Assembly (NCBI RefSeq): GCF_029168945.1
Contig: NC_083607.1
Coordinates: 10,930,001-10,994,000 of the forward strand
DNA length: 64,000 nucleotides
Direction: 5' to 3'
Origin: Cannabis sativa
Taxonomy: Eukaryota > Streptophyta > Magnoliopsida > Rosales > Cannabaceae
Positions within the stretch are counted from its first letter, which is position 1. The number at the start of each line of letters is the position of its first letter. The position numbers and the translations under genes are program-made. Under the pieces are notes generated by a model that did not search any database, had not been told where the DNA came from, and worked only from the letters and a program-made list of their open reading frames with translations. Positions 23,576 to 36,050 of this stretch are shown piece by piece.

Positions 23576-24981
23576 GTTCGAAGCCTAAATACATATCTAA
23601 TGTAATCTAGCAGGCTTCCTACATGCACGCTAAACATGTAATCTACATATGCATACGGTTATACTAATCTTACCTGGATTCCGATTTCAGGTGTGCCGGT
23701 CAACCTGACTGGAACTGAAGCTGAACGGCGGACATCGGCTCCTAAACCATAAAAATCACAACGCTATAAGTGACACGCTAAATCACTTCCCGGGGACTAA
23801 AACTTGAAACTAAAAGTTTCCCTATCGATAAAAAGCATGGCAATACCCCTAAAAACCCAAAAACGAGGAAAACTAGTGTTCTGAAAAATCCCCCAACCTA
23901 CAGACGGTTGCCCAACCGGAATTCCGGTTCTGGGAAATTCTGAACCCCCATCCGGAATTCCGGATGCACAACCGGAATTCCGGTTCCTCGCAGGCAGCAA
24001 CCATAAAATCTCATAACTTGACCAATTCAACCCCAATTGGTCCCAAACTTTCCAGACCTGTTCTATATGCCCCAAATAACAATTCAAGAGCATCAAACCT
24101 ACCCAGAAATCACACATGCAAAATTCACCATTGGAGCTCAAGCTTTGAGTTCCAAACTCAAGCTTGAGCAAAACCACCTAACATGCATCCTAACCTATTT
24201 AATTCTACTCAAGTAAGCATATAATCATCTCTGAAAACATACAGAAACATCCAGCAATTCACAGAAACCAAACATAGCATTTTCTCTCAAAATTCATAAC
24301 TTTTGCAATAATAAACCTCTAGCATGCTCAACCTAGTAATCAAGCATCAAAACAACCCTAAACTAACATGCTTAAACTCAAAATAATAATCAGATTACAG
24401 CAGCAACAACAACAACTATTCAAGCATGCATTTCATCTATTTTCACTTAAAATTCAAGAAAACAAAGTAGGAGATTAAGGCCAAGAATTACCTCAACTAA
24501 AAATCACAATGATCTAGCAAAATCACTAGAAATCACCAACCAAAAATCCCAGCTTTGAACCCCCAAGCTCAGCCGAAAAAGAGAGGAAAAGAGAGAGAGA
24601 GTTGGAGTGTTTTTTCTAATTTCTTTTAAAATTTGACTAAGTGTGAAATGCTTGAGAAAAGAGGAATTTAAATCATATTTTTCATTTATTTCAGCCAACA
24701 TTTAAATCCAAATAAACATTTAATTTCCAAATAAAAACTCACATAAGACAAAACACTAATGGGGCAAAAAGACCATTTTGCCCCTCCACCATAAAATCAT
24801 GAAAATCATACTAAAGGGGTATTTTTGGGACATTCTAAATTCCCGGCCATTCCCGACATTCCCAATGTCTAAAACCCGTCCCCAAAATACTAACATACTA
24901 AGTTGTGATTTCTACTGAGCCAAACGCCGCGTTCCAAAATACCGGACACCGGAAATGCGAAATATAAAAGCTACTGATAAC

Positions 24982-25756
24982 TAGGGGTGTACATCAAACC
25001 GCTCAAACCGCTCAAACCGCCCGCACCGCACCGCACCGCAAAAAAAATGCGGTTTGAAATTCTTCGCGGTGCGGTTGCGGTTTGAATTTTTCCCAAACCG
25101 CGCGGTGCGGTGCGGTTTGCGGTTTTGAATTATTAAACCGCGATTCAAACCGCACCGCACCGCATCTTTTAAAATTTCAATTTTTATATTTATTTTATTA
25201 AGCCCATACATATGAGCCCAACCCAAGCCTATAAATCTTAGGGCAAAATCCATAACTCTTCACAAACCCTCTCTTCTTAGCAACAAACCCAAGTCCATAC
25301 ATGTGTATTAAAATTTGGAGTTGGAAGTTTGTGTTTGTTTTATTTTTAATCTATTGATGTAAGTATTTTAGTTGTACATTTATATTGTTGTTAGAACTTA
25401 ATTAGTTTCAAGTTTGTTATTTTGATTTAAGTGTGTTGTTGAAACTTTAAAAAGATTATTGATTTATTGTTGTTATTATAACTTTTATTAGTCTCAAGTT
25501 TGTTGTATTTTCTTAAGTGTTTTGGAATAATTATATTAATGATAGTTTAATTATTTTATGATTATTTCAAAAAAAAAAATTGTGATAGTTCAAACCGCAA
25601 AAACCGCACCGCACCGCATCATTTTTTGCGGTGCGGTTTTTGCGGTTTTTTAGTATCGCGGTGCGGGTGCGGTTTGGAAAATTAGGAAAACCGCATGTGC
25701 GGGTTGGTTTGAAAAAATGGTTAAAAACCGCACAACCCGCACCGCGAACACCCCTA
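24982..25756. mobile_element. Non-autonomous hAT element (775 bp) with CGGTGCGGTTT repeats
   Basis: An 8-bp duplication CTGATAAC flanks it at 24974-24981 and 25757-25764. The inverted termini begin TAGGGGTGT. Both subterminal regions are packed with copies of GGTGCGGTTTG and its complement (about 25000-25165 and 25590-25745), while the middle is AT-rich. Dense subterminal repeats are known transposase-binding regions in hAT elements. Open frames across it are repeat artefacts. Confidence 0.9.
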
Positions 25757-25888
25757 CTGATAACATACTCATGCATATCTGAATTCCATAAATATCAATA
25801 CTAAATTATTTAAATAGCTATAAATAATTTCATGATTAACATAAATAACTGCTAATTTCCAAATTAACTAAGCGGGCTTTACAACCTA

Positions 25889-27050
25889 GTTGTGACTTTT
25901 GTATTAGTCTGAAACTTTAAGTTAAGACTAAGTCATTAACATAGCAGACTAGTATTTTGAAGTGAAAAATACATGCCAGAGATAAAGTAATCAAAATTAA
26001 GATACCATCAAATTTTATGAGGATTAAGAATTCTTGGTTCAAGTCATTCAAATGGACTGAACTAGAGTTCTTTATCTTATTCTCATAATTTTGATAAGCT
26101 ATTCCTATCCATGTGAATGGTTAGATTTTCTTTTCAGTATTATTCTTAAGTACCTATCACAAGTATCAACCTGATGAAGATGGGTATAGAATTTTAAAAT
26201 TCTCCCACTCAATTAAGGTAGTGTGAAACTTTAACAAAGAACTTTCAAAGGTATCAAACTTTTACTTACAACAGTAAAAACGAAATGAAACATACAATCA
26301 AGATCAAGAATTTATATTGACAATAGCTGACTCATTATATTACTTCCATGTTTAAACAAGATATGTGTTTCATAGGGAATTGTGGAATGGACTCCACCCC
26401 TAAGAATATACATATAGGGTACTATGGATAACCTCCACCCCTAAGTATATAGAGATTATGATCCACCACTAAAGGTTGTAAAGATCATGATTCTCTTAGT
26501 GTGATAGAGTTTATGTGGAGTTGAATACTATCCAGAGTTCATTAGATATAAAAGATCGTTGAACTGCATAGTTTTCTTAACTTTTCTCCACCCCTATCAG
26601 ATCAAAAGATCCTTTTATTAAACAAATTCTTAATAATTGTATGAGAATGAACAATTATTGATAAACATAGAAATAATTTCTAGTGTTTATATAATATAAC
26701 TCTATGAAGAGTTGAAAATATTATAGAATTTGCATCAATAATAAAAACACTTACACATACAAACATACAAATATAATGTGGTAATAATTGATGAAGATAA
26801 ATTAAATGAAGCTCAATCTCATAAATTGCAATAGTAAATTTCGAAAATTAGAAACTTTATTAATAAAAAAAATGTATTGCAACAATATGAGAGAAACAGG
26901 GATAAATATCCCTGACTAAAATTTGAAATCCAAATTGTCTTTAAACTAAAACAATTAATTCAAAAAATTGAAGAGCTTCATCTTCATCTGGACGATTTCA
27001 CCCTTGGTCCAACTTTCTGATCCAACTCAATTGAGTTCATGTAGCTTGGC
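25889..27050 (-). other. Element B noncoding region downstream of gag
   Basis: About 1.1 kb after gag in the reading direction where pol would be expected. No protease, integrase or reverse transcriptase motif can be read. The word CTCCACCCCTA recurs at about 26391, 26429 and 26583. Confidence 0.6.
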
Positions 27051-27128
27051 CTACAAGAAGAAGAAAACAAATAAACAAAGTTTAGTCCAGAATCATAAAT
27101 CCAATTGGATAATAATTCACTAAAACTC

Positions 27129-27995
27129 TTAAAGTTTATAGATGGAAATACCTTGTTTCTTTGCAAGAAGTTTAGGACACTGGGGTTTCCAATGACCTTT
27201 CTCATTGCAGTAGAAACACTTTCCTTTAAGTGTAGCATCACCAGAAGGAGCAGCCTTTTTATTTTTCATGGCTTTAGTTCGCTTCTTGGTGTTGTTCCAC
27301 TTCCTCTTCGATTTGGGCTTTGAAGCAGAGGCAACATTTGCTTCAGGTTTCATCATCCCATTACCATTCCCAGGATTATGAGGTTTACTCCCTTTCTTCT
27401 TGGGTCCTCCAATCAAATTTTCATAAGTTTGAAGGTCATTGACTAATTCATGAAAGTCAATTTCCTTCTTATTCATGACATAATTTGATGTGTATGGTAG
27501 AAATGCTGGAGTCAGGCTATTCAAGATAAGACTAACTTGAGTAGCACTGTCCATTTCAGCACCATGATCCTGGGCTTCTTGGAAATAACTAGACATGAGG
27601 AGAACATGGTCACGCACGTTTTGATGAGGTTCCATCCGTGCATTAATGTACTTCTTAGTCGCGTCAAAGCGTGACTGAAGTGATGCCTTACCGAATAGCT
27701 CATTTAACTTCGTCATAACTTCAGCAGCCTTCTCGGTTTTAGAAAACCGAGTTTTGAAGGTGTCAACCATGCTAGAAAGCATAAAGTATAGAGCTTTGTC
27801 ATTTGCTTTCTGCCAACGCTCATACTTTTCTTTCACAGCTTTGGATGCATTATCCCCAGGCACTTCAGGTGACGACTCAGTTAAAACAAACAAGGCACTT
27901 TCTCCTATGAGAGCAATATTAATGTTCTCATTCCACTTATTAAAGTTAGATCCATTCAGCTTGTTTTCAGTCAACAGTGATAACATGGGATTCAT
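27129..27995 (-). CDS. Copia-type Gag polyprotein of element B
   Basis: An open frame of 288 codons starting at the ATG at 27995. Gag forms the virus-like particle in which retrotransposon RNA is copied. The N-terminal part (LNGSNFNKWNENINIALIGE, about residues 12-31) matches the start of plant Copia Gag (UBN2/gag-polypeptide family). The middle is helical, with a segment like ARMEPHQNVRDHVLLMSSYF. The basic C-terminal third ends in a CCHC zinc knuckle CFYCNEKGHWKPQC at about residues 260-273, which binds RNA. The frame has no internal stop and ends 15 residues after the knuckle, with no continuation into protease or pol, so this Gag would have to work with pol proteins supplied by another element. 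An intact frame in an otherwise noncoding element suggests selection until recently. Confidence 0.9.
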   Translation of the reverse strand: MNPMLSLLTENKLNGSNFNKWNENINIALIGESALFVLTESSPEVPGDNASKAVKEKYERWQKANDKALYFMLSSMVDTFKTRFSKTEKAAEVMTKLNELFGKASLQSRFDATKKYINARMEPHQNVRDHVLLMSSYFQEAQDHGAEMDSATQVSLILNSLTPAFLPYTSNYVMNKKEIDFHELVNDLQTYENLIGGPKKKGSKPHNPGNGNGMMKPEANVASASKPKSKRKWNNTKKRTKAMKNKKAAPSGDATLKGKCFYCNEKGHWKPQCPKLLAKKQGISIYKL

Positions 27996-29219
27996 TTTGA
28001 CAAAACAGGATACTACAAAATAATAGAAATCAACAAATAGAAATTAATAATGGTTTAACACACAAAATCAATTCAGAAATTATAAGCACATAGCAAGTAG
28101 GAATGATATGAGAAAATACTTAAAAAATTCAATCCTAAATAATTTCCAAGGTTTTTCAACAAACAGATATCAGTGTCCCGTTTAGGCGAGAGTCAAAGCT
28201 ACCATCCATTGAATAGAGTTGTCAGCTCATCTAAAATGTTAAACATTCTAGCAACCTTTTATTCGATCAAGATTGGAATCCAGCGTTGTCCCGTTTAGGC
28301 AAGAGTCAAGGCTATTCTATCTCATGAGCTTCTACCATTGTTTCGCAATTTGCAAGTCAAATATGGTCGCCACCATTAGGGTGATCTATACCATATAAAA
28401 CACTTACAAACCACTTATCATGCGAGATTAAACGGTGCGAAATCGCTAATGAACGTTCCTCCATTAGGGAGGATTACTCACTAAAACAAACGTGGTGTAA
28501 AACCCACAATGGAGATCGAATATCTTAATAATAATAAAGCTCATTCTTTAAAATGTATTTTCTTTATTATTCTAATAAATAAATTCTCATTAAATTCAAA
28601 ATTAAGAATTAAAATTCAAAAAATAAGAAGTTAATATAATATTTATAAAATTATACTTAGATGGTGATTGAAATAAAATTAATTATTTCCATCTTAGTAG
28701 TAATCTTAAATATAAATATTAAGAAAATTAATTTAAGTTGAATTAAATTAAATAATTAGCAACTTAAAAATTTCCTTTAAGAATATATTTATTGAGTTCG
28801 AAAATTTAAAGTATATATAAATATATACAATTTTCGAAAATAATAAAAATAGAAAAGAAATACTTCAAGCAAAAAATATCACCTATCTAGATTTTCTTTT
28901 GACTAATTAATTCAATTTCTAATAATATATATATTTTAAATTCATTTATTTTAAATTAATCAATTAAATGAAAAAATCATTGATTGTAGTTGATCCAAGA
29001 ATTAATTAAAATAAATAATTAATTTACAACTCAATCTATTTTTCAAAATAAAAAATTCGAAAATATTGCGTAAATAAAATGCAATTTTCGAAATTGATTA
29101 AGAAAATAAAGAAAAATATATATATTGAAAATTATTTAAATTTAAGTTGAAAAATTAAATTTCAACTTAAAAATAATTTTCTATTTAATTAAGTGTCATG
29201 AAAACTCAATAAATATTTA
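27996..29219 (-). other. Element B leader, gag-proximal part
   Basis: Noncoding AT-rich sequence upstream of gag on the minus strand. A pair of similar segments containing GTCCCGTTTAGGC with AGAGTCAA occurs at about 28176 and 28290. No gene. Confidence 0.55.
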
Positions 29220-29224
29220 AGTAT

Positions 29225-31752
29225 TGTAACGCCCCGATTTCCCGAGACGTCACACTAGCTAGTCCGTTTAAAACCATTTAAGATAAAGACAATAAAAGAC
29301 TTCTTTAATGAAAAATAACTAAGCATGAGATCTCATTATTTTTAAAACAAAACATTTATTTATTCATAACCTTAAAATATAAAGCTTTACAAAAACTATT
29401 TGAATCATAATCTTAAATGAAATATTTTTAAACCAAAACATCGTGACAATCCCCTAACATGTAATCCATGCCTCGAGCTCGCCACCCTCACTATATAGTT
29501 TTGCCTTTACCTGCACACAGAGTACCCGTGAGCTAACGCCCAGTAAGAAGAGCTATGTAGGACATAACCCCCCCAACCAGATAACATAGTCATAAGTATA
29601 ACAATATCACAACATCAAATCAATTCATACCATACTTGCATACATATACCAACATATCATATCACATACTATTCTCAAATACAATATAACATCACATCAC
29701 AATGTAATCTTAATGCATGTTATACTCACACACATAACACATAGTATCTTATCGCACATTGTCCTCACATACGATAATCTACTCCCACTCATGTTGATCA
29801 GACATGAAGTGTAACTTTCCCTGCCTTGTGCTGTTCTCACACTCGGCATCCAATAGGGCAATCCCTTATCACAAGTTGTACTCACCCATGATAGGATAAC
29901 CTACAAGTAAACTCATACAAGCAGCCAAAAATATATCCTGCAGTGCTATGCTCACACCAGCAGCAGAAAACCTATCCTATAAGTGCTATCATCACACAAA
30001 CAGTCAAAAGTCTTATCACTATCACACACTAATAACATTAGCATAAAACAACAATCTACCATAAAACATGTAAATACAAACCCATAATACAGTTGTATGT
30101 TTCAACATACACCCTGTGCACAGATGTCCACTCTTCTTACCTCAGTTGTTAAGAACACCTTCTTGCTACTCCAAGCACCTCAATAAATTTTCTTGTTGAG
30201 GACAATATCCTCAAATCCCACTGCTTAAGACTTGTTATCTCGTCACTACTACCTATAACAACACATGGTTCAAGGCCCTAACATTAAAATTCGTACTCTT
30301 ACAGTACAGCAGAAAGATCACTATTTTTGACCAACAAATATACTAATTCAGTGAAAGTTGTCTTCATAAAAATTATAGAAAATTTCATTATCTTTCCAAT
30401 GATATAAAGATCATTAAAAATGGCTTAAAACTGAGGGAGTTATGATTGTTTTACTGAAACTATTTCTGAGAAAGAATATGGAGTAACGAATTACACAACT
30501 TAGCAAAAATACAAACTTTTGACATTGAATGGTTCAGAACTAGAAGATAACATCTTCATCAAAGTTTTAGGAAATTAAATTCCCTTTCCAATGATACCAA
30601 AATCTTTGAAATTGGAATTATATTCAAAGAGATATTACAATTTTACCAAAACAGTTTTGCAAGAACAAGATTCAAGAAACGAATCACATGATATTGAATA
30701 AAACTAACTTTTTGACATAGTATGACTTCGAATTAACAAAACGTTTCTTCATAAAACATATGGGAAATCGAATAAGCTTTCCAACGATATAAAAATCTCT
30801 AAAAACGGATCAATATCAAGAGAGATATCATCACTTTACTGAAACTTGTTTTTCTGAAAACGAAAAAATATAATAGATCCGAACCCTAGATAACATTTAA
30901 CATTATTGAGCAAGAAAATATTTCATACCTCTTCACATATTTCTATTCGATGTCTCAAGCCCGCAAGCCTTGATTATAAATCCAAAACTTTAAGAATGAA
31001 GGTAGAAAATAAGAAGAATTGTGGAAGGTTTGAGAGGAGCAAACATGAAGAAGAATGAGGCTTTGACTAATTGGTTTGGAGAGGAAAAATAAAACTATGA
31101 TAGTTTAGGGTTTGATAAAAAGATTATGAGATATCGTATTCTGATAGGTTTAGGTTAACTAAAAATAATAATATATAATAAAATGCTAAAATATTATTAA
31201 ATCAACAAATATCTAAATTTTTAAATTTTAAAAGTAAGCCCTTTATTTCGTAACTTTAGGCTCAGTTTTCACCTAGAAAAAATTCCGAATTATGATATAA
31301 CTATTTCTACAAAATTTATAGATCTTTGAATTATCTTTCCAATGCCACTGGAATCACCTCAATCGGAGCTCTAAAACTCTAGATATGATCATTTTAGTAA
31401 AACAGTTTTTAATCCTGCGAATTTATCAAAACCTACGAATTTTTGTGACATTAATTCCATTATAATGTTATTTAATGCACTTCATACAATAGATTAAACC
31501 CACTAAATAATCTATAAAACTCTAATAGACTTTCATATTAGGCTTTAATTGAGTAATTATCCTAATTCGTAAAAACACCATAATTTTACCTTGACACTTA
31601 CTATAATTTCAATTATGTTTAGAAATCTATCAATACTATTCTAAGCAATAGTCTCTATTTACTATTAGTAGAAATAAATGAATATTTATTCTCACACAAA
31701 TTGTATAACAAATAAAATTTAAAATATATGTATATTTTTACCGGGTATTACA
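29225..31752 (-). mobile_element. Chromovirus-like solo LTR (2528 bp)
   Basis: The termini are TGTAACGCCCCG (29225) and CGGGTATTACA (31752), with perfect duplication AGTAT at 29220-29224 and 31753-31757. Orientation is minus because its right 826 bases match the LTR that follows a purine tract at 19462 on the plus strand. It is the intact relative of the palindromic LTR: it continues past the point (about 30926) where the palindrome arms switch to SINE and Cassandra sequence. On the minus strand it has the CAGGTAAAGGC donor-like word near 29502 seen in related LTRs. Confidence 0.92.
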
Positions 31753-31757
31753 AGTAT

Positions 31758-34131
31758 CATGATGAAAATCAACTTAGATATTTAGATTTTTCATGTTAAT
31801 TAAATGTATTAAATTCAAGAAATAATAATTAAGTGTAGAGAAGGCTTAATTATTTATTTCTAATTTAATACTAGGAAAAATATACTTAATAAAATTGTAC
31901 CAAAATTAATTATTTAAATAATTAATTTCACAAAGTATAATATTTTCCTATTTAAATATTAGAAATAATAAGTAGTCTAAAAATTACTATCTAGAAAATA
32001 TCTTATTTGACTAAGTATCTTTTCAAAAATTTGAAAAATAGCTAATTTAAGTTATATAGAAAAAATCTAAAACTTAAATAATTTCAAATTTAGATTTAAT
32101 TTAATATCAAAAATTAAGTTGTAACCACTTAATTTGAAGATATCTTTTTAAGTTAATATTCGAAAAGATATTAACCTAAAAAATATCTAAAATATTCCAT
32201 TTTAAGTTAATATTCGAAAAGATATTAACTTAAAAAATATCTTAAGAATCTTTAATAACTAATGCCTAGGATCCCTCAACTTGATTTAAAATTTAAATCA
32301 AATATTCAAATTTAAGTTAGATAAGAAAAATCAGTTGTTACAACTAATTTATAACTTAAATAGGAATATTTAATTAAATAAGCTCCAGAAAGGATCTAGT
32401 TAGTTAAAATTCTATATTTAATTAAATACAAGAAAAATACAAATAGTTTTTCTAGAATTAATATCTAAACTAAAAGTGTTTTTCTTAAAATTAACTTTAA
32501 AATATTAAAATGAAAATAAATTTTCATATATTTTAAAAGTTAATTATGTTGCTAATTCAATTTTATTAGGTCAAACTAATATAATTAACCTAGTACAGTT
32601 ATTTAAATCAGGCAAATGGGCCTTCACAATTGGGGTAGTTCATGTGAGGGGGTGCTGGGTTCAGTATGTCGTACCCACTTCTATGGCTCCCAACTCTCAC
32701 ACAAGGCCCAAAAGAGAGGAATTTAACCTTAAAATAAATAACTGTTATTAATTGAATAGGTCCAATAACTAAATGGACCTAAATAAAATCTATCATATTG
32801 TGACATTTTATTTAGCAACAACCTATATGCATCTATATTAAAACAAAATAAACATATAGGCTCACACAGGCACACTTTGGATGGATCCTATCATGTTGCT
32901 AGGTCATACACAGATGAAAGAAGATTGTAAAATATACCTGTTACAAATTATTAACTTGACCAAGGGAGCCATCAGATCATTAGATCTGGCAAAAAGTAAC
33001 CATGACTATTTGCAATCAAGTAATAATAGGTTTTGAAAACTTACACACAAGCTAAAACCACATACTCCTGCAACAAGGTTAGCTGGATAGTTGGAAGTAG
33101 GATTTATTTAATTTTAAATAAATAATTTCGAAAAATAATTAATTAAATAATTAAAAAAAATTAATATAATTTTCAAAAAATAAATAAAAAAAATAAATAT
33201 TTATTTCGAAAATAAAAAATTTAAATTTCGAGATTATTTTAAAAAAATATTTAAAATTAAACCTACTATTTTGAAAAATTAGGTTTCAACCAACCTAAAT
33301 ATCATTTCAAAAATTTGCTAACTACTTTTAAAAATTAAATGTTATTTTAAAAATAAAAATTAAATAAAAATTAGAAAAGATAAATGAAATATCTTATCAG
33401 ATTTTAAATTTAATTTAAATAAATAAAATAACAAAATTTAAAAGTTAGCAAAATATCTTACATATATTTAAAATTACATGATTATAATTATCTTATTTTA
33501 AATTTAAAAAAGGTCAAAATATCTTAAAAAAAATTAATTTAAAAAAATATATATAAAATCTGACTTTAAATTTAAAAATAAAATAAGATATAATCAAATT
33601 TAAAAATAAGATAGATTTTTTAAGCAAGAAGATAGATACTAATTCTATTCAAATTCAAATTACACTAATATCTTGAATTAAATTTAAAAAATATTAAATT
33701 AATTCAAAATGATAATTAGAATTGAATTAGGAATAGTAATGGTATATATACAAAACTATACAAAAAATCGGAAGTTAATTCCATGAAAAAGCATGAAAAA
33801 TCGAAGAAAAACGAAAAAAATTGTGAGCTGTACGGACAGTTTTCGCGATCGCAGGAAAATTTCAGCACAGCCCTGATTTTTTCAAATCTTCAAAAATTCA
33901 TAACTAATTCAAATAAAATCGAAATTGAGTTCTGTAAAAGGCTAACTTGCTTAATTTTTTTCCATACTATCCAATAAAAATAATTCCAGAAACAGAATCG
34001 CAATTATTTTTCACGAAAAATTTACAAACATCAATCAATCATCAAATAACACTCAATACAACATGATACCATCCAAAAACAAACAGACAATCGTTTTAAA
34101 GTCCAAATTTCATGCAAGTAAATCAATTACC
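31758..34131 (-). other. Element B AT-rich leader
   Basis: About 2.4 kb of extremely AT-rich, simple sequence between the primer-binding site and the solo LTR. No coding potential. Long leaders are usual in non-autonomous LTR elements. Confidence 0.6.
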
Positions 34132-34148
34132 ATGGCTCTGAGGCCAGT
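34132..34148 (-). other. Element B primer-binding site
   Basis: Just inside the 5' LTR the minus strand reads ACTGGCCTCAGAGCCATGG. It resembles the initiator tRNA-Met site TGGTATCAGAGCC but has CC in place of TA, so either a different primer or a diverged site. Confidence 0.65.
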
Positions 34149-36050
34149 TGTTGGAATATTTATTTTATCAGGATCTTAGATCTACTCACAAGTATGTTGT
34201 TTAAATACCCTAAATATGAACTTTCTAAAACGATAAATTAAACACATATAAAGTTAAGACAACCTTACATTGATGCAGCGGAATTAATGTCTCCTTCCAC
34301 TCAGATCTCTAACCCTTGTATCCTTTCTGTAGCAGAGTATAATCAAGATCTGAGCCCGAATGTCCTTCTTCTTCAAGTTTGATCCTTCACAGTCTTCCAA
34401 TCTATGATTGAGTTACTGCTTGCTGTGTGTGGGCACTTACTCTTTCACTAGGGTCACGAAATTGATGAAGGAGAAAAGAGAAAGAAGATTTCGGCCAGGT
34501 ATAGAAAGTGGGGAAGGCTCAGTTTTTCTGAAGAGAGAAATTTCTGTCAGATTACTAATGAAAGCATGTTATGTGACTGAGCCATCACTTTCGATTTATA
34601 GGCAACTACTAGGTTTAGGTTAGGAATTATTTGGCATTAAAATAATGAAAATATTAATTTAAAAAACCTATTTAAGTGGCCGGCCATGGTGTGTTATTGG
34701 GCCTCACTTAATTTTGCAGTTTTATCAAATTTTATCTCTATTTTCTCAAAAACGCCAATTTTCCAATTCTAACCTTTTAAATGCCAAAACTAATTATTTA
34801 ATAACTAAAATAGATTATTAAATAATATTGTCATTTAATTTAATTATTAATTAGACATATAAAGTCCATTAATAAATAAATAAACCTAGAAACTCTTTTC
34901 TTTACAATTTCACCCCTGCTTAGTGAAAATTCATAAAATTAGACATAGTCTAACTTTAGAATTATAATTGATCAATCGCGAATCAATTAATGAGTCTTAC
35001 AAGCAGAATGTTCTCAACTAGAATGGGGACCATGGATCTATATGCTGAGCTTCCAATAAGTGAACCAAATTTACCAAGTAAATTCCTACTTATTAATTCT
35101 TCGTTGAATCCACTCTTAGAACTTAGAATTGCACTCTCAGACTTATATAGAGCATATTGCATGTTCCACGATATCAATATACTATCTCATTTAACCATTG
35201 TTATAATCTTATTGTAATTTAAAGATCCTCTATATAGATGATCTACATCGAGATGGGATTTCTTTACCGTTCTCACCCCTCAATGTATTTTGCCCCTTAA
35301 AACACTTAGCTACCTGTAAATGGTGTTTAGTGATCTAATAATTAGTCAGTTAAACAAGAGCTCATCCATTTACTTCTATTTGCTAAGCTCGAAGGGAATC
35401 ATCACTTGACTTCTATACACCAGTAGAAGCTATAGATTCCATATTTATGTTCAACACTCCTACTCAATCATACTATCATGTTCCCAAAATATACGTATCA
35501 CCCTGACCCAAAAGTAGGCTTAACTAATAAATCAAAGAACATGAATAGCACTCCTGAGTTGAGCCCAAGCATATCAGGATTTAGATTCTTTTAATCTTAA
35601 GATCAACTACTGATATTGACTTGGAAAGATATGTATAACGGTAAGTTCGTAATATCTTAACTTAGTTGCAATATCGGTCCAGTCCAATGTATACTCCATA
35701 CATTCGAAACTAGTATACTTTACTAATGTTCTGGAAAGAACATAACACTTACTCCAAGTGTAAGTACACATCATCGCTGATTATCACATTAGTGTAAATC
35801 CAATAACACTGATGAAACAGGGACCAAAACTTTTGATTCATATGATCACAATCACATTCCACTGTGTTGACGATACTGTAATTGTGAATAAACATATGAT
35901 CTGGATTTAACTGATTTTGTGTGTATGAATGTAATAAACATATTAAACCATTAGCATGTAAAATTCATGCAAACATCAATCACTTCAAATTTTTTATATT
36001 GATAACTAATCAGATTGTAAAGAGTTTTATTTAGGGCATAAAACCCAACA
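34149..36050 (-). repeat. Element B 5' LTR (1902 bp)
   Basis: The upstream LTR in the reading direction, identical in length to the one at 15513. By eye roughly 20 base differences are visible between them, about 1 percent. Confidence 0.93.

Larger units (their letters stand above)
22870..25883 (-). mobile_element. Chromovirus-like solo LTR in element B, holding a hAT element
   Basis: The termini TGTAACACCC (22870) and GGGCTTTACA (25883) are flanked by perfect duplication ACCTA at 22865-22869 and 25884-25888. The minus-strand orientation follows from the segment at 23200-23260, read as a donor-like GTAAAGGCAAGG after a GACTC-rich stretch, as in the LTR at 29225. It contains tandem repeats at 23280-23575 and three palindromes of the form CCGGAATTCCGG at 23914-23985. 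After subtracting the hAT element the LTR is about 2.2 kb, in the size range of Tekay/Del-type LTRs. Confidence 0.85.
15513..36050 (-). mobile_element. Complete family-B LTR retrotransposon, gag-only, with nested insertions
   Basis: Two LTRs of identical length, 15513-17414 and 34149-36050 (1902 bp each), bound the element. A perfect duplication ATTTA flanks it at 15508-15512 and 36051-36055. Minus-strand reading gives 5' LTR, primer-binding site, a long AT-rich leader, gag (27995-27129), noncoding 3' region, polypurine tract, 3' LTR. I find no protease, integrase, reverse transcriptase or RNase H, although all interior sequence was read. It resembles the terminal-repeat-with-GAG (TR-GAG) class of non-autonomous elements. 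By eye the LTRs differ at roughly 20 positions, so insertion is recent compared with element A. Three large insertions inside it account for about 10 kb. Confidence 0.92.

Noticed and set aside
24981..25253. Protein-coding frames rich in R, F and N at 24981-25776
   Set aside because: They are translations of GGTGCGGTTTG repeats in the hAT element termini.
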